From Streptomyces flavofungini (GTDB taxonomy: Bacteria > Actinomycetota > Actinomycetes > Streptomycetales > Streptomycetaceae), in the NCBI RefSeq assembly GCF_030388665.1, contig NZ_CP128846.1:6398501-6462500 (forward strand): a stretch of 64,000 bases of DNA. Reading direction: 5' to 3'. Below, piece after piece: positions 43,413 to 51,125 of the stretch (position 1 is the first letter of the stretch; every line of letters starts with the position of its first letter). The notes under the pieces were generated by a model that was not told the origin of the DNA, searched no databases, and saw only the letters and a program-made list of their open reading frames with translations. A program made the translations under genes and the position numbers.

Positions 43413-44258
43413 ATGCCGGAGCTCTGGCTCCCCAGCGCCGAGCGGCATCCGCTCGGCGACACCGCACCGACCGACGCCCAGTACGACCCCCGGGTGATCT
43501 GGCACATCACCTGGGACAAGAACGGTTCGCCCACGAAACCGCTGGACCGTGTGCCGTTCGACAACCTCGTCCGGTACTTCACCGGCGCAGGCAAGAGCGC
43601 CGCCCCGCACCTGCTGTGGGACCCCTTCACCGGCCGCACCGCCCAGTTCTACCCCGCCAACAGCCGCTCGAAGTCCGTCGTGGACACCGCCGGCGGCACC
43701 CGCACCAACCGCACAGGCCGCGTCGTCCTCCAGGTGGAGACCCTGTTCTTCCCCTACTGCCGAGTGGGAGGCATGACCTACCGCACCGTCAGAGAAACCC
43801 CCGGCAAGGGCCTCGACGAGATTCTGAAGTGGGCCCGGAGTTGGGGAGTGCCCGACGTGTGGCCGATGGGCACGCCCACCTGGAGCGCGAAGCGGAGCGA
43901 GAGTGTCTGGCGGCGCCAGGGCGGTCACTACGCCCACGCTCACGTGCCCGAGAACAGCCACACCGACCCTGGTCCGATGCCGAAGTGGCCCACCAAGGGA
44001 CCTAAGCCCAAGCCGGGGAGGCCTGCGTTCCCTGGCCGGGACTCCTTCGGACCCGGCAAGTCGAACGCCTCGGTGCTCCTCCTGGGGAAGCAACTCGTCC
44101 GCCGGGGCTTCGGCAAGCACTACCGCGTCGGCCCCTCCCGTGAGTGGGGCGAGGCGGACCGGCGCAACGTCAGGGACTTTCAGCTTGCTCAGGGGTGGAG
44201 CGGGGCGGATGCCGACGGGCTCCCGGGGCCCGAGACCTGGCGCCTGCTTTTTGCCTGA
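43413..44258 (+). CDS. endolysin (amidase-like plus peptidoglycan-binding domain)
   Basis: The 281-residue protein has an N-terminal peptidoglycan-amidase-like domain: VIWHITWDKNG with the first metal-ligand His, RVVLQVETLFF, and HAHVPENSHTDPG with later His residues. A proline-rich linker (KGPKPKPGRPAFPG) leads to a C-terminal peptidoglycan-binding domain (ADRRNVRDFQLAQGW, GLPGPETWRLL). It would cut the wall at the end of the lytic cycle. No signal peptide is seen, so release should depend on the holin. Confidence 0.85.
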   Translation: MPELWLPSAERHPLGDTAPTDAQYDPRVIWHITWDKNGSPTKPLDRVPFDNLVRYFTGAGKSAAPHLLWDPFTGRTAQFYPANSRSKSVVDTAGGTRTNRTGRVVLQVETLFFPYCRVGGMTYRTVRETPGKGLDEILKWARSWGVPDVWPMGTPTWSAKRSESVWRRQGGHYAHAHVPENSHTDPGPMPKWPTKGPKPKPGRPAFPGRDSFGPGKSNASVLLLGKQLVRRGFGKHYRVGPSREWGEADRRNVRDFQLAQGWSGADADGLPGPETWRLLFA

Positions 44259-44286
44259 CCGGCCCTACCGAACAAGGAGACACCCT

Positions 44287-44529
44287 GTGAACCTCTACGC
44301 CTCCCTCATCCGAACCGGGGTCCCTGCCGTCGCCGGCTGGCTCGTAGCCGTCGCTTTGCGGTACGGACTCAATCTGGACGAGGCCGCTGTCACCAGTGTG
44401 ATCACGCCGGTAGCGATCTTCATCTACTACGCCGTGTTTCGTTTCGCGGAAATGCATCTGTCCCCGCGCTTCGGGTGGCTTCTCGGCTACGCCCGCCCTC
44501 CAAAGCAGGAGCTCCCCGCGATCCGATAA
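44287..44529 (+). CDS. holin-like protein
   Basis: The 80-residue protein has two membrane spans (SLIRTGVPAVAGWLVAVALR and VTSVITPVAIFIYYAVFRF) separated by a short polar turn, and a basic C-terminus. AAGGAG precedes the GTG. It lies 28 bases after the endolysin. The longer frame from 43903 lies within the endolysin gene and is rejected. Confidence 0.8.
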   Translation: MNLYASLIRTGVPAVAGWLVAVALRYGLNLDEAAVTSVITPVAIFIYYAVFRFAEMHLSPRFGWLLGYARPPKQELPAIR

Positions 44530-44558
44530 GACGCCTGCTGGTGGGCGTCCGACGGTGA

Positions 44559-44588
44559 GGGCCTGTCCAGTGAAGCCTGGACAGGCCC
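44559..44588 (+). terminator. terminator of the lysis operon
   Basis: GGGCCTGTCCAG (44559-44570) pairs exactly with CTGGACAGGCCC (44577-44588) around a six-base loop, 30 bases after the holin stop. Confidence 0.85.
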
Positions 44589-44610
44589 CGCCTGGTCTCG
44601 TGGTCAGCGA

Positions 44611-44814
44611 TCAGGCCATGCGGATCACGAGGCCCGCCATCGAGGCGCTCAACGCCAGACAGGCCCCAAACGCGGTACCAGCCTTCATCAGAACCGCTGG
44701 CAGGCGGTTGCCGCCGAGGTGGTGCAGGAAGCCTGCGATCCCTCCGCAGATCAGAGCCAGGAGCAGGGCCACTACCGCGCTCAATACCCAGATAGCGACG
44801 TACTCGTGCGACAC
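44611..44814 (-). CDS. small two-span membrane protein
   Basis: The leftward protein of 67 residues has two hydrophobic segments (IWVLSAVVALLLALICGGI and AFGACLALSASMAGLVI). GAAGGAGG on the minus strand fits the GTG at 44814 better than the adjacent ATG at 44817. Function is unknown; such proteins near immunity genes may alter the lysogen's envelope. Confidence 0.6.
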   Translation of the reverse strand: MSHEYVAIWVLSAVVALLLALICGGIAGFLHHLGGNRLPAVLMKAGTAFGACLALSASMAGLVIRMA

Positions 44815-44927
44815 CATTGCCTCCTTCGTCGATGTCCGGACCCACCCTCCCCCCGAGATCGGCAGTTTTTGTTCACGGTGTGCAATGCTGGACAGAATTG
44901 AACACGGTGAGGCCGCAGGGAAGGTGC

Positions 44928-45848
44928 ATGGAGAACGACCCGCTGTCTCAACTGGCAGATCGGCTCACGGAGTTGCGGCTCAAGAGAGGCTGGAACGTCA
45001 AGGAGCTCGTTGCCAGGTGCGCGCCCCTGAGTCGCGGGACAGTCAGCAAGGCTCTCAACGCCGGTAGTGGGGGAAAGGTCCCAACAGCGGATACGGTCGT
45101 CAGGATCTGCCGAGCTCTCGGAGCTGACTCGGCTCCCTTGCTTGAGCTGGTCAGGCAGGCTAGGGAGGATCGGCGGACCCCTCCCCCCGGGCCGCGGGCA
45201 GAAGACCGCAGTAGGCAGTTCACGCGAGAGCCCGAGGTGGAGCCCGATGGCACGGAAGGCGCCTTCGCCCTCTTCAATCCGCTGCGACGTGAGAATTTGG
45301 AACGAGCGGTTCAGTGGGCGCTTGAAAGCGCGCCCCCCGTTCCACTCGTCTCGTTTCCAGAAGCGCCCATCGACGGTCTCTACGCGCTGTACTACACGGG
45401 GCCACACCCGCTGTACCGCCCGGTGTCGTCGCCAGCCTGCACTGTCCCTGTCTATGTAGGCACGGCCAGACCGGGGTGGAACTCTCGTGGCCAGCTGGGC
45501 CTGCGAGGCCATATGGGCCGAAGACTGGAGCAGTACCGTAAGTCACTCGATGAGGTCGAAGACCTCGATGCTCAGGATTTCCAGGTGCGCTACCTGCCTG
45601 TGGAAGAGATCTGGATGGATGGCCCAGAGCGGCTCATGCTCGGTGATCACCGCCCGGTATGGAACATCGTCGTACGCGGCCTGGGAGTCCACCCCCACGG
45701 TGCCGGGGCACGAGCGGGCCCTCGGACGCAATGGGATGAGCTGCACCCGGGCAGGTCGCGGAGTAAGGGGCAGGGTGTGGCCAGACTTAGCCGCGCGGAG
45801 CTGAGGCAAGCGGTACGGCAGCACTTTGCCAGGACAGCGAAAGAGTAA
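44928..45848 (+). CDS. HTH domain fused to an Eco29kI-like GIY-YIG restriction endonuclease
   Basis: The 306-residue protein has an N-terminal XRE helix-turn-helix (LADRLTELRLKRGWNVKELV, then LSRGTVSKALN; residues 6-45). After a linker comes a GIY-YIG nuclease of the Eco29kI type (about 115-280): GLYALYYTG (150-158), VPVYVGTA (173-180), ERLML with the metal-binding Glu, PVWN, and WDELHPGR. Eco29kI cuts CCGCGG; specificity here is not known. A C5-cytosine methyltransferase gene at 52755 could be its protective partner. It is read rightward after the lysis terminator, at the edge of the immunity/early region. Confidence 0.78.
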   Translation: MENDPLSQLADRLTELRLKRGWNVKELVARCAPLSRGTVSKALNAGSGGKVPTADTVVRICRALGADSAPLLELVRQAREDRRTPPPGPRAEDRSRQFTREPEVEPDGTEGAFALFNPLRRENLERAVQWALESAPPVPLVSFPEAPIDGLYALYYTGPHPLYRPVSSPACTVPVYVGTARPGWNSRGQLGLRGHMGRRLEQYRKSLDEVEDLDAQDFQVRYLPVEEIWMDGPERLMLGDHRPVWNIVVRGLGVHPHGAGARAGPRTQWDELHPGRSRSKGQGVARLSRAELRQAVRQHFARTAKE

Positions 45849-45863
45849 GGGCTGAAGGAAGAG

Positions 45864-45889
45864 GGCCCCCGCCTCACGGCGGGGGCCCT
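45864..45889 (+). terminator. 11-bp GC hairpin after the HTH-nuclease gene
   Basis: GGGCCCCCGCC (45864-45874) pairs with GGCGGGGGCCC (45879-45889) around TCAC, 15 bases after the stop. Confidence 0.85.
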
Positions 45890-45891
45890 CG

Positions 45892-45904
45892 ACCTCTTGG
45901 AAGC
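45892..45904 (+). repeat. orphan start-associated element
   Basis: GACCTCTTGGAAG matches the GACCTCTTGGAG element found before seven early genes, but no start codon follows closely; the next gene begins at 45995. It may be a relic of a deleted cassette. Confidence 0.5.
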
Positions 45905-45954
45905 TCCAGGGTACCAACGGACGAGAGACGTAGGACACCACTCGGCGCCTGGTT

Positions 45955-45970
45955 ACAATCTATATGCATA
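45955..45970. promoter_or_regulatory. TACAAT box and inverted copy of the early-promoter core
   Basis: TACAAT (45955-45960) lies 40 bases before the GTG at 45995, a plausible -10. Overlapping it, CTATATGCAT (45961-45970) is the exact reverse complement of the ATGCATATAG core of the early promoters, so a leftward promoter is also possible. Confidence 0.4.
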
Positions 45971-45994
45971 AGGCATCTTGACTGGGAGGCAACG

Positions 45995-46573
45995 GTGGCA
46001 AGCGGGGACGCGAGGATGGGAAGGAAGCCGTACCTGGCGGGTGGGGCTGAATTCGCTGCCTTGTACGGCGTCAAGCGGCTCCAGGTCAGCCAGTGGATCA
46101 GCCGGGACCAGACGCTCGACTACCGGTACGCGAAGATCATCAGCGGTTCGCCCTACTGGCTTCTCTCCTTCGCCCGGCGATTCGGGGAGACGACTCCGCG
46201 CCCGCGGCAGCTCAATACGGTGGAGCTCGCGCGCCTGGAGGCGGAGCAGTCGCCCGGTCGCTGGGTCAGTGAGGTCAGTGAGCTTCCCCCGCTCGTCGGT
46301 CAGGCCGAGCTGGTGGAGCTGTTCCGTCTGCCGTCCAGCGCGCTTCTGCGGAACGCCGTGAAGTCGGGCCGGTTCCGGCCTGCCGACTACACGCTGTCGG
46401 GGTCGCCGATCTGGCTTCTGGAGCCCATCGTCGACGACGTGCCAGCTCTCCAGGCAGGGGCGCGTGCGGTGGACTGGTCCATGGAGGAGAAGATCCTTGC
46501 GGTCTTGCGAGATGGGACCTATGACGGTCCCGGCTCGAAGATCATGCCGCGCGGCCGCGCGGCGAATCGCTGA
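45995..46573 (+). CDS. DNA-binding protein with two similar HTH-like halves
   Basis: The 192-residue protein contains two related segments: GAEFAALYGVKRLQVSQWIS...GSPYWLLSF (about 17-58) and GQAELVELFRLPSSALLRNA...GSPIWLLEP (about 102-147). Each looks like a MerR/excisionase-type winged helix, ending in the same GSPxWLL turn. The tandem build and the place at the start of the early region suggest a phage regulator or excisionase-like factor. The GTG has GGGAGG upstream. Confidence 0.6.
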   Translation: MASGDARMGRKPYLAGGAEFAALYGVKRLQVSQWISRDQTLDYRYAKIISGSPYWLLSFARRFGETTPRPRQLNTVELARLEAEQSPGRWVSEVSELPPLVGQAELVELFRLPSSALLRNAVKSGRFRPADYTLSGSPIWLLEPIVDDVPALQAGARAVDWSMEEKILAVLRDGTYDGPGSKIMPRGRAANR

Positions 46574-46604
46574 GTAAATAATCGCAGGTCAGGATCATTT
46601 GATC

Positions 46605-46633
46605 TTGATCTGTAACCTCTGTGCATATAGAAT
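46605..46633 (+). promoter_or_regulatory. early promoter, TGCATATAGAAT family (1)
   Basis: TTGATC (46605-46610), 17 bases, TAGAAT (46628-46633), with the shared TGCATA just before the -10. It drives the gene at 46799 and those behind it. Four further copies follow in the early region. Confidence 0.65.
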
Positions 46634-46734
46634 GAAACTGCACTGGATGGGGTGCTTGCTCGCTCGTATGGAGGGGTGTCGTGTCGCGCTGTAGGGGTCC
46701 GCCGGGGACTGGTTCGGTTGGTTGCTGATCGACA

Positions 46735-46762
46735 TTCCGCCTGATCGAAGATAGATTCCAAC
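46735..46762 (+). repeat. 28-bp upstream repeat, copy A
   Basis: This 28-bp block contains AAGATAGATTCCAAC and matches 51060-51087 at 24 positions by my alignment. It lies 36 bases before the start of the gene at 46799. GATAGAT could be a -10-like box, or the block an operator. Confidence 0.55.
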
Positions 46763-46798
46763 ACTCCACGGAGTGCGTACTATCTCTGAGGGGGAGCC

Positions 46799-47131
46799 GT
46801 GATTGACCAGCCTCCGTTGTTCGGCACGATCCAGCCCGTTCGTCATCCCGAATCCGCCGGTATCCAGCAGCGGTTCGAGGCCTTCCATGCACTGAACCCC
46901 TGGGTCCTCAGGGCGTTGGCCCGGCTGACCGCCGACTGCGCCGACAAGGGGTTCGGCCGCATCAGCATCGGGATGCTCTTCGAGCTCCTGCGCTACCAGT
47001 ACGGGGCGGCGACCAAGGGTGACGAGTTCGCACTGAACAACGACTTCCGCTCCCGGTACGTGCGGCTCCTGCTGGCCGAACACCCGGAGTGGGCACCGCT
47101 TTTCGAGGTCCGCGCCCTGCGCGCGGACTGA
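46799..47131 (+). CDS. conserved phage early protein
   Basis: The 110-residue protein belongs to a widely seen phage family recognised by NPWVLRALARLTADCADKG, GRISIGMLFELLRYQYGAAT, and NNDFRSRYVRLLLAEHPEW. Function is unknown. GGGGAG precedes the GTG. It opens the early operon just downstream of promoter 1 and the 28-bp repeat. Confidence 0.75.
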   Translation: MIDQPPLFGTIQPVRHPESAGIQQRFEAFHALNPWVLRALARLTADCADKGFGRISIGMLFELLRYQYGAATKGDEFALNNDFRSRYVRLLLAEHPEWAPLFEVRALRAD

Positions 47132-47135
47132 CCAC

Positions 47136-47147
47136 GACCTCTTGGAG
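47136..47147 (+). repeat. start-associated element 1 (GACCTCTTGGAG)
   Basis: This 12-bp element includes the GGAG ribosome site and ends seven bases before the GTG at 47155. Confidence 0.85.
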
Positions 47148-47154
47148 CCAGATC

Positions 47155-48246
47155 GTGAACGCACCAGCGGGCAGCGCGACACCGCCCGCCATCAAGATCA
47201 AGTCCCGCAAGCCGACCGGCATCGTCCCGTGGCCCCTTCTGCTTATCGAGGGCGAGGAAGGCGCAGGCAAGACGTACGCGGCCGCCGAGTTCTCCCGCAG
47301 TGACCGAATCGGGCAGATGTACTGGATCGACCTCGATGAGGGATCGGCCGACGAGTACGCCGCCATCGAAGGTGCCAACTACCTGATCATCGTGCACGAC
47401 GGCACGTACCGAGACATCCTCGAACAGGTGGAAGCGGTACACGCCGAGGCCCGCCGCGTCGCTGCTGCGGGGGAGCCTCCGGTCGTGCTGGTCATCGACT
47501 CGGGATCCGCGCTATGGCGCATGCTCACCAACTGGACCTACGAGCGCGGCCGCAGGACGCGGAAGAACCGCGCGCTGCTCCAGGAGGACCCGGACGCTGC
47601 CTACGACATTGGCCGGAACCTGTGGAACGACGCACTGGAGCGGTGGAGCCGGGTCATCTACCTGTTGCGCACTCTGCCGGGCATCGCCATTGTGCTGGCC
47701 CGGGGCAAGCAGGTCAGCGCAACGGATGACAATGGACAGCCGATCCAGAACAAGAGTGAGTGGAAGGTCGCGGCCCAGAAGGACCTGGGCTTCGACTCCA
47801 CCTGCTGGGTGCGGATGAAGCGCAACGCGGACCCGCAGATCATCAAGGTCCGGTCCCTGCGGATGCGCGTAGAGCAAAGGAAGCCGCTGACGATACGGGA
47901 CTTCAGCATCGAGGACCTGGTCTTCAACGGTCTCGGCTGCTCCATCGAGTCCCAGCCGCGCATCATGCCCGCGCTCTCCGGTGACCTGGTCCAGCCGTGG
48001 CTGAGCCGCATCTCCGAACTCAAGGACAAGGAAGCCCTCGGCGCCCTGTGGCGCTCCGTCCCGGACCCGGCCAACCACCTCAGCCGGGAAGAGATTGCCA
48101 CTGTCCGGGCCGCCGCCGAGCAGAGGGCCGCCGAACTGGACAACCCACGCCCAGAGATGGGTGACGGGCCACTGACCGACGCCGACAAACTCCGCGCGGC
48201 AGCCAAACGCAAGGCCGCTGAGCAGGACGCCGCCGCCGAGCAGTGA
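47155..48246 (+). CDS. RecA-like/Sak4-type AAA ATPase
   Basis: The 363-residue protein has Walker A in IEGEEGAGKTYAAAEF (GEEGAGKT) and Walker B in PPVVLVIDSGSALW. The length and pattern match the AAA_24/Sak4-like single-strand-annealing or recombination ATPases of phages. It stands before a RecB-type nuclease, which supports a recombination or replication role. The GTG at 47155 follows the start-associated element; the frame from 47089 is longer and lies in the previous gene. The C-terminus is Ala/Glu-rich and probably disordered. Confidence 0.8.
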   Translation: MNAPAGSATPPAIKIKSRKPTGIVPWPLLLIEGEEGAGKTYAAAEFSRSDRIGQMYWIDLDEGSADEYAAIEGANYLIIVHDGTYRDILEQVEAVHAEARRVAAAGEPPVVLVIDSGSALWRMLTNWTYERGRRTRKNRALLQEDPDAAYDIGRNLWNDALERWSRVIYLLRTLPGIAIVLARGKQVSATDDNGQPIQNKSEWKVAAQKDLGFDSTCWVRMKRNADPQIIKVRSLRMRVEQRKPLTIRDFSIEDLVFNGLGCSIESQPRIMPALSGDLVQPWLSRISELKDKEALGALWRSVPDPANHLSREEIATVRAAAEQRAAELDNPRPEMGDGPLTDADKLRAAAKRKAAEQDAAAEQ

Positions 48247-48258
48247 TCAGTCCGCCCT

Positions 48259-48270
48259 CACCTCTTGGAG
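48259..48270 (+). repeat. start-associated element 2 (CACCTCTTGGAG)
   Basis: It matches element 1 except for the first base and ends seven bases before the ATG at 48278. Confidence 0.85.
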
Positions 48271-48277
48271 TACTTCC

Positions 48278-49408
48278 ATGCCTGTAGTCACCATCGCTGA
48301 CGGCGGCGCCCCGTCCATCTGGAGTGCCGCACACGACGTCGACGCCCGCCGCCCTCGCTCGCGGCAGACCCAGCTCGGGGCGTCCGACACCGTGTGCGGT
48401 CGACGCGCCGCGTACATCCTGCACGGCGCCACGCCGACCGATCACCCCGACAAGCGGGCCGCGATCCTCGGCACCTACATTCACCACGGTCTTCTGGAAT
48501 CGGCGCGCACCGAGTACGGATGGCTGGTCGAGCGCAGTGTCCAAGACGCCCTGATCCGAGGGCACGTCGACGTCGTCCAGCTCGACAAGGCGACCGCGGC
48601 CGATCTGCCCGCCCGCCACAGACCGGCTGTGCCCGCCGACGTGCTCACCGTGGAGGACGTGAAGACGAAGTCCACGTACATGTGGGACCGCGTCCGGCGC
48701 TACGGCGCTACGGTCGCCGAGCTCCGGCAAGTCCACCTGTATGCCGGGGCGTTGTTTGAGGTCGGGTTCGAGGACATCCCAGGCCAGAGGTACCTGTCGC
48801 GCCTTGGTCCTCTCGACATCCAGCGACTGCGCTTTCGCTTCATCAACCGCGACAGCGGCGAGGAGCACGTCCAGGAGATCGAATTCGACCCCCAGCGCGC
48901 GGCGGAGGCCCAATGGTGGGTGGAGCGTGTACGGGAGATCAGCGATCCCGAGGAGATGCCCCGTGACTTCCACGGCCCGGGCCTGGACACCATCTGCGAC
49001 TACTGCCCCTTTCGTTCCAAGTGCTGGCCCGGTACGGCGCCAGGAGTGCCGGAACAGGCCGCCCTCATCCACAACGACGTAGACCGCGCGCAAGCCCTCG
49101 CCGACTACGTGAAGGGACACGAACTGGCCAGCGAGGGCGACCGGATCAAGAAGTTCGCCCGCAAGAAGCTCGACCAGTCCCCAGCCGGAACCTACGGCAC
49201 CAACAAACTCTCCTGGCGTGGCGGCAACGACGAGGAGAAGGACGACCTGGAGGCGATGGTCGACCTCCACGAGGTCGCCGACATACCGGTCCCGATGAAG
49301 CCGGACGCCGACCGCATGGTGAAGAACCTGAAGGCGGCAGGCCTGCCCGTCCCGCGACGGAAGACCGGCAGGAAGACACCCGCGGTCATCAGCATCGCGC
49401 CGGCCTGA
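48278..49408 (+). CDS. RecB/Cas4-like PD-(D/E)XK nuclease
   Basis: The 376-residue protein has the RecB-family nuclease motifs: GTYIHHGLLE, RGHVDVVQLD and TVEDVKTKST (D-x-K). One N-terminal Cys (SDTVCGRRAAY) and three C-terminal ones (CDYCPFRSKC) can hold an Fe-S cluster, as in Cas4 and AddB. The C-terminal 100 residues are variable. It probably trims DNA ends together with the ATPase gene just upstream. Confidence 0.8.
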   Translation: MPVVTIADGGAPSIWSAAHDVDARRPRSRQTQLGASDTVCGRRAAYILHGATPTDHPDKRAAILGTYIHHGLLESARTEYGWLVERSVQDALIRGHVDVVQLDKATAADLPARHRPAVPADVLTVEDVKTKSTYMWDRVRRYGATVAELRQVHLYAGALFEVGFEDIPGQRYLSRLGPLDIQRLRFRFINRDSGEEHVQEIEFDPQRAAEAQWWVERVREISDPEEMPRDFHGPGLDTICDYCPFRSKCWPGTAPGVPEQAALIHNDVDRAQALADYVKGHELASEGDRIKKFARKKLDQSPAGTYGTNKLSWRGGNDEEKDDLEAMVDLHEVADIPVPMKPDADRMVKNLKAAGLPVPRRKTGRKTPAVISIAPA

Positions 49409-49425
49409 CCCCGGTGTTCGCTTCA

Positions 49426-49452
49426 GCCCCGCCCGGCAGGACCGGGCGGGGC
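49426..49452 (+). terminator. 11-bp hairpin after the nuclease gene
   Basis: GCCCCGCCCGG (49426-49436) pairs with CCGGGCGGGGC (49442-49452) around CAGGA, between cassettes. Confidence 0.75.
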
Positions 49453-49493
49453 GCCCTGTCCTGCCGCCACTCCCGCACCGCCCAAGGGGACCC

Positions 49494-50504
49494 GTGTCCA
49501 TCCAACTGATGATCGCGGCAGCGTACTTGCCGCCCGACGTGCTCAGCCAGAGCCAGAAGCTCGCCCTCATGAAGATCGCCGACAGCGCCGACGATGAGAC
49601 ACGCCTCGCGCGGCCCGGCCTGACCCGCCTCGCGGCATGGGTCGGTGTGACGGACAAGCGCGCCATCACCATCGTCACTGAGCTGGTAGCCAAAGGCCTC
49701 GTCGAACGCGTCGAGACAGGAAAGGCGGGGCGCGCAGCGGTGTATCGCGTCTTCCCGCTCGGTGTACCGCCCACGCCCACGACTCCGGAGCTCAAGTCGG
49801 CCGCGGAGGCGCGCAGGGCAGCCCCGAAGAACCCTTCCAAGGCTCGCTCCGGCGTGACGCGCTCAGCCCCGGCCAAGCCTGCCATGACCTACCAGGACGT
49901 CGAAGCCAGGCAAGCGGCCCGCGCGCAGAGCACCGAAGAGCCGCAGACCCCGGCAGGGTTCCACCAGGAGCACCCTGTGAGCGGGCAAGGGTTCCACTCG
50001 GGGAACCCGGCCGAACCAGGGTTCCACGGCGGGAACCCAGAGGCCGAGAGAGACAGGGTTCCGCCGGGGGAACCCGAGAGGTTTCACGGGGAGAACCCAC
50101 TGGGTTCCTCGGGTGGAACCCCTTCCTTTCCTGGTCCTTCCTCTGATCTTCCTGTCCCCCCTACCCCCACGGCTGGCGCCGTAGGGGAGCCTGCTGCCGC
50201 TGGCATGAGCAGAGGGGGCACCGGCGGTGAGGTGGTGGCGATTGGGTGCGAGCGTCACAGAGGGCGTCCCGCCGCTTCCTGCCGTGGATGCGGCACGAAC
50301 CCACGCGCAGGACGCCAGAGGCAGCAAGAGGCGCTCAAGACGGTGGACCGTGAGCGCGTTAAACGCTTCTGGGACGAGTGGCACCAGGGCGCGAGCAGCC
50401 GCCGCCAGCAGGCCGGGGAGCGCGCCGAGACCGCGGAGGCGGCGCGCCGGGAGGCGCGCGATGCACTGCTGCGGGCCAAGGGGGACAGGCGGAAAGAAAC
50501 CTAG
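49494..50504 (+). CDS. winged-helix replication/origin-binding protein
   Basis: The 336-residue protein has an N-terminal winged helix of the replication-initiator type (SQSQKLALMKIADSADD, LTRLAAWVGVTDKRAITIV, ELVAKGLVERVE). The middle (about 145-215) is low-complexity and repeats GFHxGNP, because the DNA there carries six palindromes. A C-terminal CERH...CRGC site and a helical tail follow (VKRFWDEWHQGAS). The arrangement, origin repeats inside the initiator gene, resembles lambda O. The GTG follows AAGGGG. Confidence 0.7.
   Translation: MSIQLMIAAAYLPPDVLSQSQKLALMKIADSADDETRLARPGLTRLAAWVGVTDKRAITIVTELVAKGLVERVETGKAGRAAVYRVFPLGVPPTPTTPELKSAAEARRAAPKNPSKARSGVTRSAPAKPAMTYQDVEARQAARAQSTEEPQTPAGFHQEHPVSGQGFHSGNPAEPGFHGGNPEAERDRVPPGEPERFHGENPLGSSGGTPSFPGPSSDLPVPPTPTAGAVGEPAAAGMSRGGTGGEVVAIGCERHRGRPAASCRGCGTNPRAGRQRQQEALKTVDRERVKRFWDEWHQGASSRRQQAGERAETAEAARREARDALLRAKGDRRKET
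49956..50122 (+). repeat. six GGGTTCC-N6-GGAACCC palindromes (candidate origin)
   Basis: Copies start at 49956, 49989, 50019, 50056, 50079 and 50102. Those at 49989, 50019, 50056 and 50102 have perfect 7-bp arms with six bases between; 49956 and 50079 are degenerate. Centre spacing is 22-37 bases. They are the DNA cause of the repeated GFHxGNP peptide. Confidence 0.85.
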
Positions 50505-50533
50505 CCCTCTGGGCGATCTTTTCGCCAGGAATC

Positions 50534-50593
50534 TAGACATCCCCACTATTGCATATAGAATAGAAACATAAAGAGGGGGAGGAGCCCCCTCTT
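50534..50593 (+). promoter_or_regulatory. early promoter, family copy 2, with leader hairpin
   Basis: TAGACA (50534-50539), 16 bases, TAGAAT (50556-50561) with TTGCATA before the -10. Ten bases later AAGAGGGGG (50571-50579) pairs with CCCCCTCTT (50585-50593) around AGGAG. It drives the gene at 50609. Confidence 0.75.
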
Positions 50594-50608
50594 CGGCGGA
50601 AGGATGAC

Positions 50609-51055
50609 ATGACCTACCTGCCCACAATCCGGCGCGAACACAAGGGTGCGCTCGTGCTCGATGGCGGCGCCGCCGCCCACGAGCAGATCCGCCTCCTCGC
50701 CGACCTGTACCGCGAAGACCCTGAAGGTGTCGGCGACGCGCTCACCGAGATCGCCGACCTCGAGAACCAAGTCGAGCGTGAACGCTGCCTCGACGGACTC
50801 GGCCACGCCGAGCACAGGCGAGACGAGATCGTTCAGGAGCTCCTCGACGAGATCGGCGGTGCCGAACTCCACCTCGACCCCCGCGAAAGCCATCACGCGC
50901 TCATGCAGGCGCGCAGTCTCGCCCACCATGCCCAGTTCATCGCCGACGCCGCCCGGCGTCGCGCCGACGAGCTGGCGGCACTGACCGCCATCGCCCGGCA
51001 GGTGCGAGAGCAGGGGCGCCGTCCGCTGCCCCTGGTCCCTCGCCTCGCCCGCTGA
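50609..51055 (+). CDS. hypothetical early protein
   Basis: The 148-residue protein is almost entirely helical (EQIRLLADLYREDPEGVGDA, RDEIVQELLDEIGGAELHL, AARRRADELAALTAIARQV). AAGGA lies before the ATG. It follows promoter copy 2 directly. Function unknown. Confidence 0.65.
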   Translation: MTYLPTIRREHKGALVLDGGAAAHEQIRLLADLYREDPEGVGDALTEIADLENQVERERCLDGLGHAEHRRDEIVQELLDEIGGAELHLDPRESHHALMQARSLAHHAQFIADAARRRADELAALTAIARQVREQGRRPLPLVPRLAR

Positions 51056-51059
51056 GTGT

Positions 51060-51087
51060 TTCCGACTGTTCCAAGATAGATCCCAAC
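51060..51087 (+). repeat. 28-bp upstream repeat, copy B
   Basis: It contains AAGATAGATCCCAAC and matches 46735-46762 at 24 of 28 positions. It lies 38 bases before the gene at 51126, a distance similar to copy A. Confidence 0.55.
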
Positions 51088-51108
51088 TCTGTACTGTTCG
51101 TGGCACAA

Positions 51109-51120
51109 GACCTCTTGGAG
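51109..51120 (+). repeat. start-associated element 3 (GACCTCTTGGAG)
   Basis: Identical to element 1; ends five bases before the GTG at 51126. Confidence 0.85.
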
Positions 51121-51125
51121 AACCC

